Source: a virus. Taken from it: a stretch of DNA of 64,000 nucleotides. The notes under the pieces are model-generated. The model did not search any database. It saw nothing but the letters and a program-made list of their open reading frames with translations, and was not told the DNA's origin. This document shows positions 1 to 9,451 of this stretch, in pieces; the stretch's first letter is position 1, and every line of letters starts with the position of its first letter. The position numbers and the translations under genes were made by a program. The stretch spans positions 1 through 64,000 of IMG/VR virus record IMGVR_UViG_3300017748_000003; one strand, written 5' to 3'.

Positions 1-458
1 CCGCCTCCACCGCCTCCACCAGAACTTGGAACAGAGACAGACGGTGGTTGAATTGGTAAAGCGCACGCATCTCCACAGGTAGGTGCGTTAGGCGAAGAGA
101 TGTCGGGCTGATACTCAGAAGTCTCTTCTCTTTGATAAAACCCAAGAATATACGACTCAGATACACTATCGCAGCTAACGTCCTCTTGATAACAAGCTAC
201 ACTAAGGGAAGTCCAATCCTGCCCGTAAAAATCGTCTTCAGTAAACTCATCAGCAGCTACAATTCTTTTACCCGCAGTGTCTTCGATAAACCATATACCT
301 TCACAGTAGTAAATCCATATATTAGCAACTTGAACACCACTAACGGTAACTTCCCATGCTCTCCTACGAATACGCAAGGGACGGACCTCTTGCCTATCAA
401 GAGCAACACAAATGTCCTCCATAGTAGGCCAGTTAGCTACCTTAGGTATAGTTTGCAT
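1..458 (-). CDS. Structural (tail-region) protein, 3' part beyond left edge
   Basis: The frame opens at an ATG (456-458) one base after the stop of the upstream gene and stays open for 152 codons to the window edge. It begins MQTIPKVANWP. The visible end is a run of glycine codons after a Pro/Ser-rich stretch, which looks like a flexible linker to a further domain. Several cysteines occur between about residues 95 and 135. I do not recognise the family. As the last gene seen in the tail operon it is probably a tail-tip or fibre component (inference). No stop codon is visible, so the length is unknown. Confidence 0.7.
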   Translation of the reverse strand, partial: MQTIPKVANWPTMEDICVALDRQEVRPLRIRRRAWEVTVSGVQVANIWIYYCEGIWFIEDTAGKRIVAADEFTEDDFYGQDWTSLSVACYQEDVSCDSVSESYILGFYQREETSEYQPDISSPNAPTCGDACALPIQPPSVSVPSSGGGGGG

Positions 459-459
459 A

Positions 460-1197
460 CTAAAGCTTACGGCTTAGATCAATGTGAAAAGGATTAGACG
501 TTCTGCTATTATTATCAGGAGTAGATCCTCCTGTCTCTTGCCAATAGTCAAAAGTAGCATCAGCTATAAGCCTAACGTTTGTATTAATGTCTTCTGCTTG
601 ATCCTCAAGAAAGATAGCCAAATTAGCATCGCTAAAAGACACCCCACATCTAAACCTAGTAAATCCTGCGCCACCCCCTATTTTCTGTAATGTCCCCGTT
701 TGAACATCAACACCAAGCTCACCTTCAAACTGCTTAACACGCATCTTAAAATTAGTTACGGGTATATCTTGAATAATACCAGATTTGCTTAAAGAGAAGG
801 AAATAACGAAATCATCAAACTGCTTTAGTCTAAAAGTGTTAAATCCGGTCTCCTCATCAACAACAGCACCCGTGCCAGTAATATCTCCAGTATCCAGATT
901 AAGATCCCACTGAGGTGCGGCAGAAGCATCAAAGTTAGCGAACTTTACTCCCATAGTAATATCAAGGGTTCCTACATCCCCAGAGGCATCAGCCTGTATA
1001 GTAGCTTTGTAGATAGACCCTGCCGAATCAAGAGTAGGGGACCCTGATAGTAAGCCGCTAGAACTCAAGGTCAGTCCTGCGGGTAAGGCTCCATCTGTAA
1101 TAGACCAAGTAGCACTGCTTGGATCGGAGAGGAACTGCACAGAATAAGACTGAGCTTCTGAGAAGGATAATATTGATGTCTTTGGGTTAATTGTCAT
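460..1197 (-). CDS. Tail-associated protein with putative Ig (He_PIG-like) domain
   Basis: A 245-residue protein starting MTINPKTSILSF. The N-terminal half has the signature LPAGLTLSSSGLLSGSPT (about residues 39-56), typical of He_PIG/cadherin-like Ig folds that are common in phage adhesion proteins. The C-terminal half has no motif I recognise. It lies five bases after the 891-residue tail protein and one base before the partial left-edge gene, so it is co-transcribed with them. A role in the tail tip or host contact is inferred from position and domain. Confidence 0.75.
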   Translation of the reverse strand: MTINPKTSILSFSEAQSYSVQFLSDPSSATWSITDGALPAGLTLSSSGLLSGSPTLDSAGSIYKATIQADASGDVGTLDITMGVKFANFDASAAPQWDLNLDTGDITGTGAVVDEETGFNTFRLKQFDDFVISFSLSKSGIIQDIPVTNFKMRVKQFEGELGVDVQTGTLQKIGGGAGFTRFRCGVSFSDANLAIFLEDQAEDINTNVRLIADATFDYWQETGGSTPDNNSRTSNPFHIDLSRKL

Positions 1198-1202
1198 ATT
1201 AA

Positions 1203-3878
1203 TTAAGAGATAAAAGCTACTCCGTCTTCCGGTGGATCGCTAGTTGTCTCTTCTCCTTGGTCGTGCTTAAGACCCTTAAGGACTACGAAACCCCTAGGAT
1301 CAGATTCACCGTCTTCCGTATCAAACCTACCAAGTCTTGCACGAATTGCAAAATTAGCTGTGCGAGGAGGAACACAACCCCCAGATACAGCACCATAAAG
1401 CCTCTTCTTAGCAATAAACTTCTCCACAGAACTCTCTACTGTGCGTTGAATCGTAGCTCCGAATCTATGTATAGTAGATGTAGGCATAAGCACGATACGC
1501 TGTTCAAACAGAGGAACTCCTCGGAAGTTAATATTGTCTAGGTTTGGACCTATAGTAGACGGTGTTGTGTCCTCCACAGCTTCACCTATCTCAACCATAA
1601 GCCACCAGTAAGCTCTAACCTCAGACTCACGTATAGCTGCTTCTAACGAGAAATTAAGATCAAGGGTTTTTTTCGTTCTAAGCTGATTATCATTAACGTG
1701 TAATTCAAACAGGAGACGCTCAAAGTGCTTAGGATAAAAAGAAGTCTCACCTACAACAGTAATGTTGTGAGTTCCAGACCCATCGTCAGTAAACGTAACA
1801 GTAGTTCCGCTACTATCTTCAAGAGTAAAAGTTCCTGCGTCAAAGTCTGCTGTTGCTATAAAATAATCAACGCTTGTAGATAATCCAGCAGGTAACGTTC
1901 CTGTAGTCTCTAGCTGAACCTCAGCACCTTCCGGCAAATAATTATTACGGGTTGCTGAAGTATCAAAATTAAAGAGGCTAGCAGACGATGAAAAGGTAGT
2001 AGTAAACGCTACATCATCGTGAGCACCATACTTAAGAACTGGATACCATATAAACCCGTCAGAGCCTACGAAATCTCCATCCTTAGCTGTAAGACTCTTA
2101 TGGCCCCTGCCGCTAGGTATAAGAACGTCACTCCCTGTATTATTTTGATACACTTTATTTGCGTAAGCAGATCCAGCCGTAGGGACAGGAACAGGCAAAT
2201 CTTCTACAGTAACATCATGTAATGCTGGAAGTAATCCACCTGCTCTACCAAACGGAGTCATGTCTAAATCAACAAGACCTTGACCTTCTTCTATAGATTG
2301 AGTCTTAGATACGTTTTTACGGTCAGGATAAACCTCAAACAGACTTGGAAGTGTCCAGCGAGCCGACTCACCGGGATCATCCTCATTTTCCTCGCTTCTT
2401 ATACTACCCCCGATAAGTTCAAGAGCAGACAAACGTGAGTTTATAGAATCAAGCAAAGTTTGAAGTCCAGTAATTTCTGAGATTGTGTGAGTATGATCAT
2501 CAAACTGAGAAGTCTCAGTAAGCCCCATCACAGTTATTAAAACCCCAGGAGACGCTGGAGCACTCGTAAAGGTAACTGTAATAGAATTACTATTACTTCT
2601 AACGAAAGTATAATCAGTCCCTTCCACTAAGGAATCTCCTGGAGAGGAGTTCTCAGATATAATAACTGCAATTCGATCCTCATCCAAATTATGATCAATA
2701 ACATACACCGTAGTAGTAGAAGAACTAATTTGAGTAGAGTAATGCTGATTACCTGTAGATACCTGAGAAGGATCAAAAGGATTATAGCTAACGTGTGTAG
2801 GAGGTCTTAGCCAGTTAATAGGAGCGGAAGTAGCTAATTCGTCCCAATCGCTAGCTTCTACAAAAGTAACATCCTCACGAAATACTGTGTGCCAGTAGTA
2901 AACTCCGGGATCGTCAGGGTCTTCTATTTGTAAGCGAACCTCCAGAACCAGAGTAGTTTCATCTAGAGACTGCATAAGATCAGCCATCTCTCTAGTAGCT
3001 GTATCAAGAGTAATAACCGTATCTGCGTTAGGACCGTCAAAAATTTCAACTCCGAGAAGGTCTTGGTCTATACCAGACATATCACCTTCAAAATAAATAT
3101 AGGCAGTAGACTCGTAAGGATTCTCTACAGTCCAACTTCCACCTTCGTCTGCCAAAACCTTAAGCTTAGTTTGAATATCCTCTACGGTGTCGCTAAGAGA
3201 TATAGGCTTAGTCCTAGCACTTCCCCTACTAAGACGAAACGTCCCCTTAAATGTAGCGGGGATAAACATCTTTTGTATCTCAGGGATTTTAGTATCCCCA
3301 GATACAGCACCCGCACGAAGTTCAGTAACAGTAGGTATTGGCGGGTTCTGAAGCTCATAGTCAGAGGTATGAGCAACAGGAGTTCTAATAACTCTAATTT
3401 CATGCTCCACTATACCGCCTCGCTCGTAAGTCCGAACCCTAACGTGAGATACTGGATGTATTCTATTAGACTCTATAGTAAAAGTCTGAATTGTAGTAGG
3501 GTCATTAGGGAAGGTAACTATTAATGACTCATCTCTGCTAATAACCTCAACATCACCAGAAGAGAAAGACGCAAGTGCTTCGATAGCGGTCTTAAGATCA
3601 GCAGCAGAAACGTCGTGGTCAATAGTTGCCGTGTCCTCTCCGTTAATATCTAAAACCCAAGTGCCGGAGGTAGGGCGCGTATCTACAACACCAATACTAG
3701 CTGTTATAGCATTAATAGTAGGCTCAACCTCAATAGGTATTCCTTCTCTAGTCTCCCTAAACCTCGCCTTAATACGGATAGTCTCACCCACAACTACCCC
3801 TCCGACAGCCACAGAGTCTCCATCTAGAGAACTAAAAAAGCCCTTAGTTCCAATATCGAAATATCCAGATAGGTCCAT
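1203..3878 (-). CDS. Large tail/fibre protein with beta-repeat domains
   Basis: An 891-residue modular protein. Two degenerate copies of a repeat seen in large phage structural proteins (GTW/GTF start, then a block like DLKTAIEAL, then a VTF or IYF strand) lie near residues 75-150 and 205-285. A YVIDHNLDEDRIAVII domain is near residue 390. The fibre-type motif HTHTISEITGLQ is near 455. A LPEGAEVQLETTGTLPAGLS domain is near 655. The combination suggests a tail fibre or receptor-binding-associated protein. The last codons GVAFIS are discussed as a short repeat in the rejected list. No catalytic motif is visible. Confidence 0.8.
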   Translation of the reverse strand: MDLSGYFDIGTKGFFSSLDGDSVAVGGVVVGETIRIKARFRETREGIPIEVEPTINAITASIGVVDTRPTSGTWVLDINGEDTATIDHDVSAADLKTAIEALASFSSGDVEVISRDESLIVTFPNDPTTIQTFTIESNRIHPVSHVRVRTYERGGIVEHEIRVIRTPVAHTSDYELQNPPIPTVTELRAGAVSGDTKIPEIQKMFIPATFKGTFRLSRGSARTKPISLSDTVEDIQTKLKVLADEGGSWTVENPYESTAYIYFEGDMSGIDQDLLGVEIFDGPNADTVITLDTATREMADLMQSLDETTLVLEVRLQIEDPDDPGVYYWHTVFREDVTFVEASDWDELATSAPINWLRPPTHVSYNPFDPSQVSTGNQHYSTQISSSTTTVYVIDHNLDEDRIAVIISENSSPGDSLVEGTDYTFVRSNSNSITVTFTSAPASPGVLITVMGLTETSQFDDHTHTISEITGLQTLLDSINSRLSALELIGGSIRSEENEDDPGESARWTLPSLFEVYPDRKNVSKTQSIEEGQGLVDLDMTPFGRAGGLLPALHDVTVEDLPVPVPTAGSAYANKVYQNNTGSDVLIPSGRGHKSLTAKDGDFVGSDGFIWYPVLKYGAHDDVAFTTTFSSSASLFNFDTSATRNNYLPEGAEVQLETTGTLPAGLSTSVDYFIATADFDAGTFTLEDSSGTTVTFTDDGSGTHNITVVGETSFYPKHFERLLFELHVNDNQLRTKKTLDLNFSLEAAIRESEVRAYWWLMVEIGEAVEDTTPSTIGPNLDNINFRGVPLFEQRIVLMPTSTIHRFGATIQRTVESSVEKFIAKKRLYGAVSGGCVPPRTANFAIRARLGRFDTEDGESDPRGFVVLKGLKHDQGEETTSDPPEDGVAFIS

Positions 3879-3934
3879 AATAAATTAAGTTAGGGTAACG
3901 TTTAGTAGGCAATCAGTCAAGTTAAGGACATCAA

Positions 3935-4153
3935 TCATTCTTCAGTGCGGATAATTTCTCCAGGCCTAAAAGTCTCTGCCTCATCCACACTACCGATAAG
4001 GTCAGATTTTTTAGGTATAGCCCCGCCAATTACCGCTATATCAATAGGGAAGGGTATCATATTAAAAGGGAATAAAGGCTCTAAGCCCGTAGGATCTCTA
4101 AGATCCTCATCCTCTAAAAGCTCAGATTCCCCTTTAGGGGTAAGACCACTCAT
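3935..4153 (-). CDS. Small tail-operon protein, unknown
   Basis: A 72-residue acidic, proline-rich protein (starts MSGLTPKGESELLEDED). Its ATG overlaps the stop of the 352-residue upstream gene in an ATGA-type overlap, which supports translational coupling. A short hydrophobic stretch (residues 29-45) is too weak to call a membrane segment. No family recognised. Confidence 0.6.
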   Translation of the reverse strand: MSGLTPKGESELLEDEDLRDPTGLEPLFPFNMIPFPIDIAVIGGAIPKKSDLIGSVDEAETFRPGEIIRTEE

Positions 4154-5208
4154 ACTGTCCAGAACCCCCCTGCTATCTTAGCTGTATTAAGTGCAGAGCG
4201 CGCTTCATCAAAAGCTGCATTAGTAGAATCAACAATACTCTGAGCCACAAATAACCCTGTAGCAAGAAATCCAGCAGGGTTGCTTATAAAAAACGGTGGA
4301 ACATTATTAATATCAACGTCTATCGTATAATCAAGATTCCAATGACACAAATGCTGAATTACAACTTCCCACTCAGAAGTAACGGTCTCGTCGTGATTCC
4401 CGGGAGGACCCATAAGCCATACGCGAGCCATGTGCAGTTCATCAGTTATAGGCTCATTAGCTGATCCATCAAGAATCTGCATAGCCGTTGCCTCTACTGA
4501 ATCAGAAGGGACGGCACTAGTAATAGACTGAGAAACATAAAGAGGATTCCTGTCTCTAGCAAAAACGTAATCAACCTGCACTTCAATAGCTACACTAGAG
4601 GGTGCTGCACCGGCGACAGGTATAGCCTCTAAGATAGGTCGGAACTGCTTTAGCGTAAAATCAGATGCTTTTAGCAAACGCTTATCTTCTTCGGCTACAG
4701 ATTGACCAGATCCAGATTCAAAAAGAATACCACTCTGTATATCATCTACAGAAGCAAGTGTTTTTGGCCTAGGCACGCCTTGATCGTGAAACCACTCAGG
4801 TATCGTATATGGGACTTGAGTTAAGCCGTCAGCATTAATGACATTCGCCCAATTATTAACGGGTATCCTAGGTCTCTCTGTTAAATAAGCAGTAACCGAA
4901 TCTTCGCTATCGCCGGACAATTCTAACCGTCTAAGTGTCTTTTGGCCGCAGAAAGACTCAGGAACATTAACTTCTACATTACCGCCTCTTACAAATCCAG
5001 GGTTAAGGCTAGCTGCAAACTGATTAGTAGCCTCATCCCATTCAACGGACAACCTCCAAGGATGATCTAGCTGATTAGCCCTAGGATTAGGGCCTGTAGA
5101 GAGTGGCCTATTCTGATAAATACGAGTACACACCTTGTTCCAGTGATCGTGCTTTATTGCGAAAGGCTCACTTTTATCGTAGTTAGGTAATGTAAATGAT
5201 ATAGGCAT
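4150..5208 (-). CDS. Tail-region structural protein, unknown family
   Basis: A 352-residue protein starting MPISFTLPNYDKSEP, beginning where the upstream 227-residue gene ends. It has no clear motif. The C-terminal 60 residues include a hydrophobic FLATGLFVAQSIV stretch. Position between the tape measure block and the fibre gene suggests a minor tail or baseplate-like component (inference only). Confidence 0.7.
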   Translation of the reverse strand: MPISFTLPNYDKSEPFAIKHDHWNKVCTRIYQNRPLSTGPNPRANQLDHPWRLSVEWDEATNQFAASLNPGFVRGGNVEVNVPESFCGQKTLRRLELSGDSEDSVTAYLTERPRIPVNNWANVINADGLTQVPYTIPEWFHDQGVPRPKTLASVDDIQSGILFESGSGQSVAEEDKRLLKASDFTLKQFRPILEAIPVAGAAPSSVAIEVQVDYVFARDRNPLYVSQSITSAVPSDSVEATAMQILDGSANEPITDELHMARVWLMGPPGNHDETVTSEWEVVIQHLCHWNLDYTIDVDINNVPPFFISNPAGFLATGLFVAQSIVDSTNAAFDEARSALNTAKIAGGFWTV

Positions 5209-5891
5209 TAATTAGGATAAAAGAAGTGTCTTTCTTTGACTTTAACCCCTGCTACTTTAGAGCTAGCTACTGAATGCTGTAAATTATGATATACTATCTG
5301 ATATACATCTTCTAGCTCGTTATCTAGCCAATCCATCTGAGCCAGAGCATACCACGCATAACCCCTTTCATCAGTCTGCACACCTCCAGATCCTCTACCC
5401 GCTGGAAGCTCTTTAATCTCTTTAATTCTTAACTGAGAAAACCCAGAAGCACCTTCTGCTACAAGATCAGCCAACTCTAAGGACGCAAACTCAGAATCAG
5501 TTCCCTGTATGTTAACGCCTACAGCAATCCAAGAAGAACCTTCTTGTTGTGGTTCTACCTTAACGCCTACGAACTGACCAGTATTAGGATCAGTATTACC
5601 TACTTGAACATCCTCGCTAACCCAAGGGACTATGTTATTAACAGTTCCCCTACCTACATACATCTCAAACTCTTCTGAAGCATTAATCGCTACCATAAAA
5701 GGGTGAAGCCAAGGTATAGATCTTTTAGCTGGGGTTACAATAGTGCCGTTAGGGAGCCTAGTAATCTTAAAGAACCCTCCCGGAATAATATCCGTAGAAC
5801 CAACGTATCTAACTAATCTTTCCCATTTAGGGAGGACTAAATCGCCTCTCTTAGCCTTTAAGTCAGTAATTTTAATGGGTTCATTTGTCAT
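5208..5891 (-). CDS. Tail-region structural protein, unknown family
   Basis: A 227-residue protein. I place the start at the ATG at 5889-5891 (MTNEPIKITDLKAKRG). A TTG start at 5906 would translate through a TTTGCAC-type palindrome that fills the 18-base gap between the upstream stop codon and this ATG. There is no Shine-Dalgarno sequence: the base before the ATG is part of the palindrome. No family recognised. Probably a tail-tip component by position. Confidence 0.7.
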   Translation of the reverse strand: MTNEPIKITDLKAKRGDLVLPKWERLVRYVGSTDIIPGGFFKITRLPNGTIVTPAKRSIPWLHPFMVAINASEEFEMYVGRGTVNNIVPWVSEDVQVGNTDPNTGQFVGVKVEPQQEGSSWIAVGVNIQGTDSEFASLELADLVAEGASGFSQLRIKEIKELPAGRGSGGVQTDERGYAWYALAQMDWLDNELEDVYQIVYHNLQHSVASSKVAGVKVKERHFFYPN

Positions 5892-5907
5892 TTGCACGAA
5901 GGGCAAA
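5891..5907 (-). promoter_or_regulatory. TTTGCAC-type palindrome, copy 1
   Basis: Plus strand reads TTTGCAC-GAA-GGGCAAA, one mismatch in the right arm. It occupies nearly all of the 18-base gap between the stop codon at 5910 and the ATG at 5891, and its last base is the A of that ATG. Confidence 0.6.
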
Positions 5908-5909
5908 AC

Positions 5910-6710
5910 TTAGCTGTATAATCCACCAGATCCTTGAACACCTCCGCTAGACAGGGAGCCAGATCCGTAACCTCCGGTATTAGCTAAAGATCCTTGTCCT
6001 TCTATAAGAAAACCATAAACGTGCTTAGGCCACCCACCTTTTTCTGACAAAAGAAACTCATATTGATTCTCATAGTCTCCGCTAGCTAACTTTCTAGACT
6101 TAGGAGGCATAAACATCCAATTATGATCCTTAGGCGTTTTATACCCTCCGGGAACTCTATTCAGCATAGTGCCTATTTGCTTCAAATTAGGTGGCTTACT
6201 TTCAACTTTCGTCTCTCTTACTACAGCAGCAAGATAAAGATAAGTCTCAACCCCAAACATAGGGTTTGTAGTTCTTCTATCTGAGCTTTGAATACCTCCA
6301 CTAGCGGAAGACTCAAGCTTAGGACTAAAAGTAACGTCTTGAGTCCTAGGATCTAGCTTTCCCTTATAAACTGTAAGTATCTTCTCTAAGTTAGGGTGTT
6401 GAGCCAAAGAACGTTCAGCAAACGAAACATCAAGCTCGCACGATCCTTCCCCGCTTGCTGTATTCTCAGGGCCGCTATAAGTCAAGGTAAGGTCATAACC
6501 TTCGTCAGGGCCGGACCACTTCCACTGACGGCGAATCAAGGGAGCACCTTCGTAGTGAGAAGGGCCGTGAGTTTTTGCATCATCAAGACTACCTACATGA
6601 AAAGTTAAGGTTCCGTTAAGGATGCCATCTTCTATAGACCCCGCCTCTCCATCAGTTTGGTAGGCGGTAGAACCAGATCCAGATAATCCAATATGAATGT
6701 TTTCGCTCAT
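5910..6710 (-). CDS. Tail protein downstream of tape measure, unknown family
   Basis: A 266-residue protein whose ATG overlaps the tape measure stop codon (ATGA). The C-terminus is Gly/Ser-rich (roughly residues 240-266), like a linker or surface loop. In siphophages this position usually holds a distal tail or minor tail protein, but I see no diagnostic motif, so that assignment is inference. Confidence 0.7.
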   Translation of the reverse strand: MSENIHIGLSGSGSTAYQTDGEAGSIEDGILNGTLTFHVGSLDDAKTHGPSHYEGAPLIRRQWKWSGPDEGYDLTLTYSGPENTASGEGSCELDVSFAERSLAQHPNLEKILTVYKGKLDPRTQDVTFSPKLESSASGGIQSSDRRTTNPMFGVETYLYLAAVVRETKVESKPPNLKQIGTMLNRVPGGYKTPKDHNWMFMPPKSRKLASGDYENQYEFLLSEKGGWPKHVYGFLIEGQGSLANTGGYGSGSLSSGGVQGSGGLYS

Positions 6711-9442
6711 GTAAATCTTCCTTGTGATCCAAGTAACTTATTCATCTCTTCAATAGCTTTACGGGTAAGCTCAGACTCAATAGCAGTCTTCTCTGCGGCT
6801 GTACGAGTTTTACCCGTTTCAGCAGCTATCTGCGCTTCAGTAGTTCTCCCCATAATAGTATTAATAGCCCCTGCGACAGCCCCCGACTGCATCATTTTAG
6901 GGTCATCTTTTAACTGATCAACCTTAGCTTGCATATCTACAAGCTCTTCAGCTTGCTTAGCAGCATCTGCAATGCCTTTCTTTTCAAGCTCTGCCGTCTT
7001 TTGCTTAATAGCACGCTGACGTTCCAGACGCTTAACTTCGTCTTTATCCCCCGCGACTTTGGCCTTCATAATCGCCTTATCCATATCAAGCTCTTTCTGC
7101 TTATTTACTTTTTCGTTAGCAGCCTTGATCTCATCCTCACGCCCTTTTCTTTGGAGAGTTTGAATTTTTTCTATAAGACCATGCAGCATTGAAGCTCTCT
7201 CAACCTCACCTTCGCTTACAAGTAGGCCCTCAACAAATTTCTTCTGAAGTTGATGTTCGTCAAGGTTACCAGTAGGATCTAATTCCTTTTTATCCGCCGC
7301 AGACAATCCAGCGAATCTAGCCTTCATTTCCGCATTAAGGTCTTCTTGGCTAAGATCCCCAAATTGCTGAGCTTCGTCGGCTTTATCTTTTAATGCTTGT
7401 AACTCATCTCTCGCCTCATCTAAATCTTCAAGCCCATGAACCATAAGAAGAAGCTCAGCTTCCAAGGTTTCATCATCGCCAGCATCAACTTTAGCTTTTT
7501 TCTCTGCCGCAGCTAAATCAGCCTTCTCCATGTTAGTTAGAAGCGTATCAGAATTTTCAGCAGCCTCAGCAAGTTCGTCATTCCACTCGGATAAAGTATC
7601 TCTAACTCTCTGCGCCGCTTTTGCCTTCTCTACAATCGCGGCCCCTTCCCTGTCTATAAGGTTCTCAAGAATAGTCATAGTTTTAACTTGCTGCCTATAA
7701 CTCCTCTCAATATCAGCTTCGACCTCCGAATTACTCGTTTGCTCTAGCAACCTCTCACGCTCTTGCTCAATTTGCGTCCTCCTAAGCTGTATCTGCTCTT
7801 TAAGTGAGTTTAACTCTTCCTCAGACTGCGCGTTTTTAAGACCAGAACTAATTTGTCCAGTAAATTCAAAAGTATCCTGTGTTCCCTGACCTAGCTCCTG
7901 CAACGTCATCAGCCTTCTTTGAGCACGACCGATAAACCCCTCTATAATCATCAAAGCCGCACCAATAACAGCACCGCCAATTATACCCTGGATAGCCCGA
8001 CGCATCGCCAGAGCCTGTGCTTTAACAACCGCTGCTGTTCTCTTAGCATTCGCAATATTTTTCTTAGAATCCAAGCTCATCTGCATAGCAGAGATCTTAG
8101 AAGCTAGCTTAACAGCCATAAAACCCACGACAATACCCTTTAATGCGTGCCTAAGTTCATGTATTATTTTTATGACCCCAATAAAAGGCTTAGAGATAGT
8201 TCCTAGAATACTAGCAACAGACCTAAGACCGACAGCTATATCCCGCCCAAAACTAGCAGCCCCTCCTTCCTGATTAAGCGTATTAAGAAACTCTGTAACA
8301 CCATTAACTACGTCTCTTAGGGCATCGTTAATACCGCTTTTTCCAAGCTGTAGCTGTAACTCTTTAAAGGCTGACACCAGCAGCACTACCGCACCTTTCA
8401 AGTTATCATCCATAGTTTGAGCCATCTGATCGGCTGCACCCTCGGAATCCTTTAAGATACGCTCAAAACCCTCAACATCATCTACCAGCTTACCTAAGAC
8501 CAATGCCGCAGCACCAGACCTTTGAGTAAAAGCAGCCATAAACTTAGAAGCCCCATCAGGTAAGTCAGATACTTTCCTAAGCTCATTAAGGGTATCAACT
8601 AAGCTATTACTGCTTGGATCAAAATCTTCAAACTTCAAACCTAAAGCCTCTAGCTCTCTAACTGTCCTACCATTCTCCTTAGACAAGGTGCTAAGTAGCA
8701 TACGTAATCCAGTTCCAGACATAGCAGATTGAATACCTGCGTTAGAAAGGGTCATCATTGCAGCAGTAGTCTCCTCCAAACTCCTACCTAAGCCTGAAGC
8801 GATTGGTGCTACAAACTTCATACCCATAGCTAACTGCTCAACATCTGTATTAGCGTTAGCTGCTGCTTTAGCTAAAACATTAACGAAACGATCAGTGTCT
8901 TGAAAGGAAGCACCAAACGCCGTCATAATGTTAGTAACGATGTCAGCCGCAGTGCCAAGCTCAAGCGCACCAGCCTGTGCAAGCCTCAAAGTTGACTCTA
9001 AAGCTTGAGTTGATTCTTTAGCCGACAGACCTGCCATAGACAGAAATTTAAGACCCTCAGCAGCCTCTACAGCACTAAATCTTGTAGTAGAACCTAAGCG
9101 ACGAGCTTCAGCCGTCATCTCTTTAAACTGAGCTATAGTAAATCCAACATTCTGCTCAGAAACCGCCTTAACGTGCGACATAGAAGCCTCAAAATCAGCG
9201 TTTACTTGGACAGTAGATTTAATAGTATCTGTAAGCGTCTGAAAGGCTTTATGAACTGCGGTAATAGCTGCCACACCCACACCGATGTTCTTAAAATTGT
9301 GCATCATACCGCCCAGAGTTAGGCGGGTTTTATCTGCTGCACCACCAACCCCTCCCAGAGAAGTTTGAAGCTGAGTCATAGCCGCTTGCGCCTGAGCGGT
9401 ATGCGCGTGAAAATGGATAGCGACTGGAGGGACTGAAGCCAT
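6707..9442 (-). CDS. Tape measure protein (TP901 type)
   Basis: A 911-residue tail-length ruler. Residues about 75-350 match the TP901 core (EARRLGSTTRFSAVEAAEG and FGASFQDTDRFVNVLAKAA). Hydrophobic segments near residues 400-440 and 485-505 are typical membrane-active parts of tape measures. From about 510 to 905 it is charged and strongly coiled-coil. By the usual rule of about 0.15 nm per residue the tail would be roughly 135-140 nm. It lies directly after the G/GT chaperone frame, as expected for a siphovirus. Confidence 0.93.
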   Translation of the reverse strand: MASVPPVAIHFHAHTAQAQAAMTQLQTSLGGVGGAADKTRLTLGGMMHNFKNIGVGVAAITAVHKAFQTLTDTIKSTVQVNADFEASMSHVKAVSEQNVGFTIAQFKEMTAEARRLGSTTRFSAVEAAEGLKFLSMAGLSAKESTQALESTLRLAQAGALELGTAADIVTNIMTAFGASFQDTDRFVNVLAKAAANANTDVEQLAMGMKFVAPIASGLGRSLEETTAAMMTLSNAGIQSAMSGTGLRMLLSTLSKENGRTVRELEALGLKFEDFDPSSNSLVDTLNELRKVSDLPDGASKFMAAFTQRSGAAALVLGKLVDDVEGFERILKDSEGAADQMAQTMDDNLKGAVVLLVSAFKELQLQLGKSGINDALRDVVNGVTEFLNTLNQEGGAASFGRDIAVGLRSVASILGTISKPFIGVIKIIHELRHALKGIVVGFMAVKLASKISAMQMSLDSKKNIANAKRTAAVVKAQALAMRRAIQGIIGGAVIGAALMIIEGFIGRAQRRLMTLQELGQGTQDTFEFTGQISSGLKNAQSEEELNSLKEQIQLRRTQIEQERERLLEQTSNSEVEADIERSYRQQVKTMTILENLIDREGAAIVEKAKAAQRVRDTLSEWNDELAEAAENSDTLLTNMEKADLAAAEKKAKVDAGDDETLEAELLLMVHGLEDLDEARDELQALKDKADEAQQFGDLSQEDLNAEMKARFAGLSAADKKELDPTGNLDEHQLQKKFVEGLLVSEGEVERASMLHGLIEKIQTLQRKGREDEIKAANEKVNKQKELDMDKAIMKAKVAGDKDEVKRLERQRAIKQKTAELEKKGIADAAKQAEELVDMQAKVDQLKDDPKMMQSGAVAGAINTIMGRTTEAQIAAETGKTRTAAEKTAIESELTRKAIEEMNKLLGSQGRFT

Positions 9443-9451
9443 AAGATAAGT

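Noticed and set aside
1204-1220. 17-base exact match to 36680-36696 (TAAGAGATAAAAGCTAC)
   Set aside because: A match of this length is only mildly unlikely by chance in 64 kb of AT-rich DNA. It covers the GVAFIS stop in the tail gene and an intergenic gap, with no further similarity around it.
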